Source: Solirubrobacterales bacterium
Lineage (GTDB): Bacteria; Actinomycetota; Thermoleophilia; Solirubrobacterales; Solirubrobacteraceae
NCBI GenBank assembly: GCA_013813955.1
Contig: JACCQW010000004.1
Coordinates: 1 to 10,746 of the forward strand
Length of the DNA stretch: 10,746 nucleotides
Reading direction: 5' to 3'
Below, in pieces: positions 6,352 to 10,746 of the stretch. Numbering within the stretch: position 1 is the first letter of the stretch; the number at the start of each line of letters is the position of its first letter. The notes beneath the pieces were generated by a model. That model made no database searches. It was not told where the DNA came from and saw nothing but the letters and a program-made list of their open reading frames with translations. Position numbers and translations under genes: made by a program.

Positions 6352-6465
6352 ATGAAGGTACGACCGTCGGTTAAGCCGATGTGCGAGAAGTGCAAGATCA
6401 TCCGTCGCCACGGCGCGGTCCTAGTGATCTGCTCGAACCCCCGCCACAAGCAGCGGCAGGGGTAG
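6352..6465 (+). CDS. rpmJ: 50S ribosomal protein L36 (zinc-binding)
   Basis: A 37-residue protein, [19 protein letters not shown] followed by [18 protein letters not shown], is the complete canonical L36. The zinc ligands are C11, C14, C27 and H32 (C-x2-C-x12-C-x4-H). L36 binds domains II and V of 23S rRNA. The ATG at 6352 is preceded by the purine run AGAAAGGG (6341-6348), an acceptable SD. The gene sits directly before rpsM, as in most bacteria. The zinc-ligand form is the one normally encoded in this operon; zinc-free paralogues, when present, lie elsewhere. Confidence 0.97.
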   Translation: MKVRPSVKPMCEKCKIIRRHGAVLVICSNPRHKQRQG

Positions 6466-6467
6466 TC

Positions 6468-6848
6468 GTGGCACGTATCGCCGGCATCAACATCCCCCTC
6501 AACAAGCGCGCCGAGATCGGGCTGACCTACATCTACGGTGTGGGTCGCGCGAGCGCGAACGAGATCCTCGCCCACACCGGGATCGAGCCCGACCGCAAGG
6601 TGCGCGACCTCACCGACGACGAGGTCGCCAAGCTGCGCGAGGCCATCGAGGAGCTCACCGTCGAGGGCGACCTGCGGCGTGAGCGCTCCCAGAACGTCAA
6701 GCGGCTGATGGAGATCGGCTGCTATCGCGGACTGCGCCACCGGCGCGGCCTCCCCGTGCGCGGCCAGAAGACGAAGACCAACGCACGCACGCGCAAGGGT
6801 CCCAAGCGCATGCAGGTGGCGGGCAAGAAGAAGGCCACGAAGAAGTGA
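6468..6848 (+). CDS. rpsM: 30S ribosomal protein S13
   Basis: S13 (126 aa) lies at the top of the small-subunit head and contacts the P-site tRNA and L5. [14 protein letters not shown] is the standard N-terminus. The helix-hairpin-helix segment [14 protein letters not shown] (21-34) and the signature [17 protein letters not shown] (84-100) are intact, followed by a basic tail rich in Lys. The start is GTG at 6468, 2 nt after the rpmJ stop; longer versions reading back through rpmJ in this frame are not credible. The TGA stop overlaps the rpsK GTG start (GTGA, 6845-6848). Confidence 0.98.
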   Translation: MARIAGINIPLNKRAEIGLTYIYGVGRASANEILAHTGIEPDRKVRDLTDDEVAKLREAIEELTVEGDLRRERSQNVKRLMEIGCYRGLRHRRGLPVRGQKTKTNARTRKGPKRMQVAGKKKATKK

Positions 6849-7243
6849 GTCCCGCACCGAAGCGGCCTCCGCGCGGCCGCCGCAAGCCGAAGAAGAACAT
6901 CCCCATCGGCCAGGCCCACATCAAGACGACGTTCAACAACACGATCGTCACCCTGACCGACCGTGAGGGCAACGTGATCGCCTGGGAGTCCGCGGGCGGG
7001 GCCGGCTTCAAGGGCTCGCGCAAGTCGACGCCCTTCGCCGCCCAGGTCACGGCCGACGCCGCCGCCCGCAAGGGCATCGAGCAGGGGCTGCAGAAGGTCG
7101 AGGTCTTCGCCAAGGGCGCCGGCTCGGGCCGCGAGACCGCGATCCGCTCCCTCTCGGCCGCCGGCCTCGAGGTCACCGGCGTCAAGGACGTCACCCCGCA
7201 GGCCCACAACGGCTGCCGCCCCCGCAAGCGGCGCCGCGTCTAA
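6845..7243 (+). CDS. rpsK: 30S ribosomal protein S11
   Basis: S11 (132 aa) forms part of the platform and lies near the mRNA exit and the Shine-Dalgarno helix. The core shows [20 protein letters not shown] (24-43), [20 protein letters not shown] (46-65) and the invariant tail [12 protein letters not shown] (121-132). The start is GTG overlapping the rpsM stop by 4 nt. The N-terminus is a basic, proline-rich stretch ([18 protein letters not shown]), typical of actinobacterial S11. The gene ends 11 nt before rpsD. Confidence 0.98.
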   Translation: MSPAPKRPPRGRRKPKKNIPIGQAHIKTTFNNTIVTLTDREGNVIAWESAGGAGFKGSRKSTPFAAQVTADAAARKGIEQGLQKVEVFAKGAGSGRETAIRSLSAAGLEVTGVKDVTPQAHNGCRPRKRRRV

Positions 7244-7254
7244 GGACCCCCAGA

Positions 7255-7875
7255 ATGGCTAGAGACACCTCTCCCCAGTGCAAGCAGTGCCGCCGCGAAG
7301 GCATCAAGCTCTTCCTCAAGGGCGAGCGCTGCCTGACCGACAAGTGCGGCGTCGAGCGCCGCGCGTACCCGCCGGGCGACCATGGCCGCGGCCGTCAGAA
7401 GCAGAGCGAGTACCGCGTGCAGCTGCGCGAGAAGCAGAAGGCGCGCCGCTACTACGGCGTCCTGGAGAAGCAGTTCCGGCTCTACTACGACAAGGCATCG
7501 CGGACCGACGGCATCACCGGCGAGAACCTGCTGACGCTGCTCGAGCGCCGTTTCGACAACGTGCTCGTGCGCCTCGGCTTCGCCGCCTCGCGGCGCCAGG
7601 CCCGCCAGCTCATCCGCCACGGCCACTGGACCATCAACGGCCGCCGCGTGGACATCCCGAGCTACCAGGTACGCGAGAACGACGTCATCGCCGTCAAGGC
7701 CGAGACCGCCGCCGAGCAGATCATCCGCGACGCGACGGAGCTCACCGCGGCGATCCCGGCGTGGCTGCAGGCCGACCACGACGCGCTGACCGCCAAGGTC
7801 CTGCGCAAGCCCGAGCGCCGCGAGATCACGGCGCCCGTGCAGGAACAGCTCATCGTCGAGCTGTACTCCAAGTAG
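7255..7875 (+). CDS. rpsD: 30S ribosomal protein S4, four-cysteine zinc form
   Basis: S4 (206 aa) nucleates 5' domain assembly of 16S rRNA and, with S5 and S3, lines the mRNA entry. The N-terminus holds four zinc-ligand cysteines, C9-x2-C12 and C26-x4-C31, in CKQCRREGIKLFLKGERCLTDKC, the ancestral C+ form. As I recall, mycobacteria and Streptomyces usually have the cysteine-free form, so C+ here suggests a deeper lineage. YPPGDHGRG and the S4 RNA-binding domain (RRFDNVLVRLGF to SYQVRENDVI, about 98-145) are intact. The ATG at 7255 has AAGGA (7242-7246) 8 nt upstream, overlapping the rpsK stop. S4 autoregulates the alpha operon in some bacteria. Confidence 0.98.
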   Translation: MARDTSPQCKQCRREGIKLFLKGERCLTDKCGVERRAYPPGDHGRGRQKQSEYRVQLREKQKARRYYGVLEKQFRLYYDKASRTDGITGENLLTLLERRFDNVLVRLGFAASRRQARQLIRHGHWTINGRRVDIPSYQVRENDVIAVKAETAAEQIIRDATELTAAIPAWLQADHDALTAKVLRKPERREITAPVQEQLIVELYSK

Positions 7876-7997
7876 GCCTGGAGCAGGACCGCCCCACCCC
7901 GCCACCGCACAGACCGACAACGTGCGCAGCGGGCCCAGAACCCCCCGCGCGCACCCAAGAGCCGAGCGGGGCCACCACGAAGAACTGAGAACCCCAC
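7876..7997 (+). promoter_or_regulatory. 122-bp spacer between rpsD and rpoA with bulged GC hairpin
   Basis: This is the longest gene-free stretch inside the alpha block. It contains a strong hairpin: GTGCGC-A-GCGGG (7922-7933) pairs with CCCGCGCGCAC (7944-7954), 11 bp with one bulged A and a 10-nt loop. No T-run follows, so it is not a classic terminator. The rest is C-rich and I see no clear SD before the rpoA ATG. It may be an attenuator, an mRNA processing site or a binding site for a regulator such as S4. Function is unproven. Confidence 0.4.
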
Positions 7998-8981
7998 ATG
8001 CTCGACTTCCAGATTCCCCGGATCACCAGCGAATCCGTCGAGGACAACCGCGGCACCTTCACCATCGAGCCGCTCGATCGCGGCTTCGGCTACACGTTCG
8101 GCAACTCCCTGCGCCGCGTGCTGCTCTCGTCGCTGCAGGGAGCGGCCGTCACGAGCGTCCGCATCGAGGGCGTCGCCCACGAGTTCTCGACGATCAAGGG
8201 CGTCACCGAGGACGTCACGGACATCGTCCTGAACCTCAAGGACATCGTCTGCAAGATGCACTCCGACGCGACCGAGGTCGAGGCGCCGCTCGTCGTCACA
8301 GGGCCGGGTGACATCACCGCGAAGGACATCGACCTCCCCGCCGGCGTCGAGATCCTCAACCCCGACGTGCACATCGCCACGCTCGAGAAGAAGACCAAGC
8401 TCGAGCTCTACCTGACGATCGGCCAGGGTCGCGGCTACCGTCCCGCGGAGGACAACAAGTCCGCCGACCAGCCCATCGGCGTCATCCCGATCGACTCCAT
8501 CTTCTCCCCGGTCCGCCGCGTGGCCTACGCCGTCGAGCAGGCCCGCGTCGGGCAGCGCACCGACTTCGACAAGCTCACGCTGGACGTCGAGACCGACTCG
8601 TCGGTCGAGCCGCAGGCCGCGCTGCGTGAGGCCGCCGAGATCCTCATCCAGCAGCTGGCCATCTTCACCGACCCCGACCGGGTCGAGGAGATCCGTGCGG
8701 GAATGGGCGGCAGCGGCTCCCTCGAGTCGGGCGGCAGCGGCGCCGCGGCGACCAACGGCGCCTCGGCCGCGGGCGGCCCGATGCACGACATCCTCATCGA
8801 GGAGCTCGAGCTCGGCGTACGCTCCTACAACTGCTTGAAGCGTGCCGGCATCCAGACCGTCGGCGACCTCATCACCAAGTCCGAGGGAGAGCTCAACGCG
8901 ATCCCGAACTTCGGTAAGAAGTCCATCGACGAGGTCATCGAGACCCTCCACGGCCGCGGCCTGAACCTCCGCGAGGACTGA
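7998..8981 (+). CDS. rpoA: DNA-directed RNA polymerase subunit alpha
   Basis: The alpha subunit (327 aa) dimerises to start RNA polymerase assembly, and its C-terminal domain contacts UP elements and activators. The N-domain shows GYTFGNSLRRVLLSSLQGAA, SVRIEGVAHEFSTIKGV and SPVRRVAYAVEQARVGQRTDFDKL. The C-domain shows LGVRSYNCLKRAGIQTVGDL and IPNFGKKSIDEV. The arginine in LGVRSYNCLK matches E. coli R265, which binds DNA. The interdomain linker (about 235-259) is low-complexity Gly/Ser/Ala (GGSGSLESGGSGAAATNG) and somewhat long. ATG 7998 gives the usual N-terminus of actinobacterial alpha. No SD is obvious after the 122-bp spacer. rplQ starts 7 nt downstream. Confidence 0.98.
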   Translation: MLDFQIPRITSESVEDNRGTFTIEPLDRGFGYTFGNSLRRVLLSSLQGAAVTSVRIEGVAHEFSTIKGVTEDVTDIVLNLKDIVCKMHSDATEVEAPLVVTGPGDITAKDIDLPAGVEILNPDVHIATLEKKTKLELYLTIGQGRGYRPAEDNKSADQPIGVIPIDSIFSPVRRVAYAVEQARVGQRTDFDKLTLDVETDSSVEPQAALREAAEILIQQLAIFTDPDRVEEIRAGMGGSGSLESGGSGAAATNGASAAGGPMHDILIEELELGVRSYNCLKRAGIQTVGDLITKSEGELNAIPNFGKKSIDEVIETLHGRGLNLRED

Positions 8982-8988
8982 AAAGACC

Positions 8989-9342
8989 ATGCGCCATCAG
9001 AAGACCCGCAACAAGCTCTCGCGCTCCACCGCGCACCGCAAAGCGCTGCTGGCCAACCTCTGCAAGGAGGTCATCGACCACGAGCGCATCAAGACCAGCG
9101 AGGCGAAGGCCAAGGCCGTGAAGCCCAAGCTCGAGGAGCTCATCACCCTGGCCAAGCGTGGCGACCTGCACGCTCGCCGCCAGGCCCTGAGCGCCCTCGG
9201 CCAGGACAAGTTCACGGTGCACAAGCTCTTCGAGGAGGTCGCCCCGCGCTACGCCGAGCGCCCCGGCGGCTACACCCGCATCCTCAAGCTCGGGCCGCGC
9301 CGCTCGGACTCGACGGAGATGGTCTTCCTCGAGCTGGTGTAG
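8989..9342 (+). CDS. rplQ: 50S ribosomal protein L17
   Basis: L17 (117 aa) lies at the base of the large subunit near the tunnel exit. It begins MRHQKTRNKLSRSTAHRKAL, slightly diverged from the common M-R-H-R/H-K-x-G-R-K-L. It continues with LANLCKEVIDHERIKTSEAKAKAVKP, then the typical YTRILKLGPRRSDSTEMVFLELV end. ATG 8989 is 7 nt after rpoA, with GAGGA at 8973-8977. It is the last ribosomal-protein gene visible. The next canonical gene, truA, is separated from it by a toxin-antitoxin pair. Confidence 0.98.
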   Translation: MRHQKTRNKLSRSTAHRKALLANLCKEVIDHERIKTSEAKAKAVKPKLEELITLAKRGDLHARRQALSALGQDKFTVHKLFEEVAPRYAERPGGYTRILKLGPRRSDSTEMVFLELV

Positions 9343-9374
9343 GCCTCGCAGAAGCACGCCGAGTGCGATCCCAC

Positions 9375-9391
9375 ATCGGTACCTTCGCGCG
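9375..9391 (+). promoter_or_regulatory. Candidate -10 placed for leaderless transcription of the antitoxin gene
   Basis: TACCTT (9380-9385) fits the actinobacterial TAnnnT -10. Only 6 nt (9386-9391) separate it from the antitoxin ATG at 9392, so transcription would begin at or next to the start codon, giving a leaderless mRNA. No SD is present before this ATG, which agrees. No clear -35 is visible. I see no terminator between rplQ and this point, so read-through from the alpha operon is also likely. Confidence 0.4.
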
Positions 9392-9625
9392 ATGAGCAAG
9401 CAGATCGCCGTGCGGCCGCCCGACGAGCTCGTCGCCTTCGTCGACGAACGCGTCGCCGACGGCGTGGAACGCAGTCGTGCCGCCGTGGTCAGCCGGGCGC
9501 TCGAGCGGGAGCGTCGCCGCGTGATCGCCGCGCGTGACGCCGAGATCCCCGCTTGCACCGGATCCGATCCAGGGCTCGACCGGCTCGCCGCGTTCAACGC
9601 CGGCCTTGCCCTCGACCTGGACTGA
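9392..9625 (+). CDS. Ribbon-helix-helix-like antitoxin of a MazEF-type module
   Basis: A 77-residue protein (MSKQIAVRPPDELVAFVDER, then VADGVERSRAAVVSRALERE). It has the ribbon-helix-helix pattern: a short N-terminal strand (IAVRPP), helix A (DELVAFVDERVADG), a turn with S-R-A, and helix B (AAVVSRALERERRR). The C-terminal half, with acidic and hydrophobic residues ending LDLD, would be the toxin-binding part. In such modules the antitoxin dimer binds its own promoter, and the antitoxin-toxin complex represses transcription. The stop overlaps the toxin start by 1 nt (TGATG), strong support for a pair. Assignment is by pattern and neighbour, so I give no gene symbol. Confidence 0.8.
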   Translation: MSKQIAVRPPDELVAFVDERVADGVERSRAAVVSRALERERRRVIAARDAEIPACTGSDPGLDRLAAFNAGLALDLD

Positions 9626-9936
9626 TGCGCCCCATCCACCTGGCGCAGCTCGACAAGGTCCGCCCGGTGTTGATCCTCACGCGCGAGGTGGTGCGCCCAC
9701 ATCTGGCAAACGTCACGGTTGCGCCGATCACCACCATGATCCGGGGGCTCTCCACCGAGCTGCCCGTCGGAGTCGCCAACGGCCTGCGGCTGCCGTCCGT
9801 GGTGAGCTGCGACGACGTCGCGACGACCCCCGCGGGTGCCCTGGGCGCGCGCATCGGTGTGCTGCTCGATCGTCAGGAGGAGATGCTCAGCGCGGCGATC
9901 CGTGCGGCCTTCGACCTGGACTTGACGTCATGGTGA
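9625..9936 (+). CDS. MazF/PemK-like mRNA-interferase toxin
   Basis: A 103-residue protein with the conserved toxin core: RPVLILTR (13-20), VAPITTMIRGLSTELPV (32-48) and LPSVVSCDDVATTP (56-69), then LG-x-RIGVL. R13 and T36 align by motif with the catalytic R25 and T48 of B. subtilis MazF. MazF enzymes cleave single-stranded RNA at short motifs; in mycobacteria some cut rRNA or tRNA. The N-terminus is shorter than usual, with M-R-P-I-H-L-A-Q-L-D-K running straight into RPVLIL. So the first-strand loop (normally with G-S-E-Q) is missing, as in some mycobacterial MazF proteins. The start at 9625 has no SD and depends on coupling. The 3' end overlaps truA by 7 nt. The target cannot be told from sequence. 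Confidence 0.87.
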   Translation: MRPIHLAQLDKVRPVLILTREVVRPHLANVTVAPITTMIRGLSTELPVGVANGLRLPSVVSCDDVATTPAGALGARIGVLLDRQEEMLSAAIRAAFDLDLTSW

Positions 9937-10655
9937 CGCGGCTGCTGATCGAGTACGACGGGACGGACTTCGCCGGCTGGGCGCTCCAGCCCGGGCGACG
10001 GACGGTGAAGGGCGAGCTCGAGGCCGCGCTCGCGACGCTCCGCGGCGAGCCCGTGGCGCTGAGCGTCGCGGGGCGCACGGACGCGGGCGTCCACGCCTGG
10101 GGGCAGGTCGCGGCCTACGCCGGGGCGCCCGTGCGGCTCGCGTCGCTCAACGCACTGATCGGTGACGACGTCGCGGTGCTCTCCTGCGAGGAGGCGCATC
10201 CGGGGTTCGACCCGCGCGCGGACGCCGAGGCGCGGACGTACTGCTACTCCGTGCTGGCGCGCTCGGCGCCGAGCGCGTTCAGGCGACGCACCACACTGCA
10301 TTGGCCCTACGCGTGCGACCGCGATCTGCTGCACGCGTGCGCGGCGGCGCTGCCCGGCACGCACGACTGCACCGCCTTCACGCTGACAGAGACCGAGCAC
10401 CGCTGGTTCACCCGGATCGTCGAGACCGCCGAGTGGCGCGAGCGCGGCGACGCGCTCGAGTTCTGGATCACGGCCGACGCGTTCCTGCGGCATATGACCC
10501 GGACGCTCGTCGGGACGATGCTCGAGGTCGCGCAGGGGCGCCGGACACCGGACGAGTTCGTGGCGCTGCTGGCGGGCGCGCATCGCCGCGACGCGGGGCA
10601 CACGGCCAAGCCGCACGGGCTCGCACTGGCCGCGGTGCGCTACCCCGTGATCTGA
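9930..10655 (+). CDS. truA: tRNA pseudouridine(38-40) synthase TruA
   Basis: TruA (241 aa from ATG 9930) makes pseudouridine at positions 38-40 of the tRNA anticodon arm. Motifs seen are RLLIEYDGTDFAGWALQPG (4-22) and GRTDAGVHAWGQVA, with catalytic D51 in G-R-T-D-A-G-V-H-A. ARTYCYSVLAR follows, then the C-terminal FWITADAFLRHMTRTLVGTMLEVAQGR and the short final APPxGLxL-like AKPHGLALAAVRYP. The open frame continues upstream to 9534, but that part is a shadow of the toxin-antitoxin genes. The start is ATG 9930 or GTG 9933, overlapping the toxin stop by 7 or 4 nt. rplQ-truA is the common neighbour pair, here interrupted by the toxin-antitoxin genes. Confidence 0.97.
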   Translation: MVTRLLIEYDGTDFAGWALQPGRRTVKGELEAALATLRGEPVALSVAGRTDAGVHAWGQVAAYAGAPVRLASLNALIGDDVAVLSCEEAHPGFDPRADAEARTYCYSVLARSAPSAFRRRTTLHWPYACDRDLLHACAAALPGTHDCTAFTLTETEHRWFTRIVETAEWRERGDALEFWITADAFLRHMTRTLVGTMLEVAQGRRTPDEFVALLAGAHRRDAGHTAKPHGLALAAVRYPVI

Positions 10656-10730
10656 GCCATCCGTCGCGGTCCCGAGCGCTCGAGGGCCGATGAGCGTCGG
10701 AGGGTCGACGCTATTTGGCACTCGACCCGT
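10656..10730 (+). promoter_or_regulatory. truA downstream region with CIRCE-like left half-site
   Basis: After truA there is a 10-bp palindrome CGAGCGCTCG (10673-10682). A possible 7-bp stem follows (GGGTCGA 10702-10708 with TCGACCC 10722-10728). TTGGCACTC at 10715-10723 matches 8 of 9 bases of the left half of CIRCE (TTAGCACTC-N9-GAGTGCTAA), the HrcA operator before groESL and related genes. The right half would fall at 10733 onward, where the window is only G. No gene is visible in this stretch. Confidence 0.3.
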
Positions 10731-10746
10731 GGGGGGGGGGGGGGGG
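10731..10746. repeat. Homopolymer of 16 G at the contig end (probable artefact)
   Basis: Sixteen consecutive G residues end the window. Runs of this kind at the 3' end of reads are typical of two-colour Illumina chemistry, in which no signal is called G. No other homopolymer of comparable length appears in the window. I read it as a sequencing or assembly artefact rather than genomic sequence. Confidence 0.8.

Noticed and set aside
7922..7970. Hairpin after rpsD as an intrinsic terminator
   Set aside because: The stem is strong, but no run of T follows (the next bases are CCAAGAGCC), and rpoA and rplQ downstream belong to the same operon.
9343..9379. Terminator between rplQ and the antitoxin gene
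   Set aside because: Only a weak TCGCA/TGCGA 5-bp pairing is present, with no T-run. GAGTGC here is not paired with a CIRCE left arm.
9534..9929. Upstream extension of the truA frame across the toxin-antitoxin genes
   Set aside because: The extension is an out-of-frame reading of the toxin-antitoxin pair. TruA motifs begin just after ATG 9930, so no fused protein is likely.
1..10746. CRISPR arrays, tRNA or rRNA genes, insertion sequences
   Set aside because: No spaced direct repeats, cloverleaf-like sequences, rRNA segments or transposase motifs are visible; almost every base is accounted for by packed + strand genes.

Overview
This window is the distal half of a bacterial ribosomal-protein supercluster (the spc and alpha operons), all on the + strand. 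By eye the sequence is about 70% G+C with strongly G/C-biased third codon positions. Gene order (secY-adk-map-rpmJ-rpsM-rpsK-rpsD-rpoA-rplQ-truA) and protein types (zinc-type S14, four-cysteine S4, 37-residue zinc L36) point to a high-GC Actinomycetota. A deep lineage such as Thermoleophilia (Solirubrobacter/Conexibacter-like) is my best guess, but this is an inference from order and motifs, not a database match.

Layout. Positions 1-66 hold the C-terminal tail of L24 (rplX). The spc block follows: rplE, rpsN, rpsH, rplF, rplR, rpsE, rpmD, rplO, secY, adk and map. Spacing is tight, with many ATGA-type start/stop overlaps. A 20-codon reading frame sits between rplR and rpsE and overlaps both by ATGA. 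A perfect 24-bp palindrome separates secY from adk. An 84-bp gap after map has a candidate extended -10 promoter and stands where many actinobacteria carry infA; IF-1 is not encoded here. The alpha block is rpmJ, rpsM, rpsK, rpsD, a 122-bp spacer with a bulged hairpin, rpoA and rplQ.

After rplQ comes an accessory insertion: a two-gene toxin-antitoxin module with a ribbon-helix-helix-like antitoxin and a MazF/PemK-like toxin. It is preceded by a promoter-like hexamer placed for leaderless transcription. The toxin gene overlaps truA (tRNA pseudouridine synthase I). The window ends in 16 consecutive G residues, probably an assembly or sequencing artefact, directly after a sequence resembling the left half of a CIRCE (HrcA operator) element.

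Functionally the genes make ribosomal proteins of both subunits, the SecY translocon channel, adenylate kinase, N-terminal methionine processing, the RNA polymerase alpha subunit and a tRNA modification enzyme: a growth-rate-linked housekeeping cluster. I see no mobile elements, tRNA or rRNA genes or CRISPR arrays, and no gene-free stretch above 300 bp. No clearly new system is evident. The items most worth a second look are the rplR/rpsE coupling ORF, the mazEF module fused into the alpha operon, the mixed adenylate kinase LID site, the missing infA and the contig-end CIRCE half-site.
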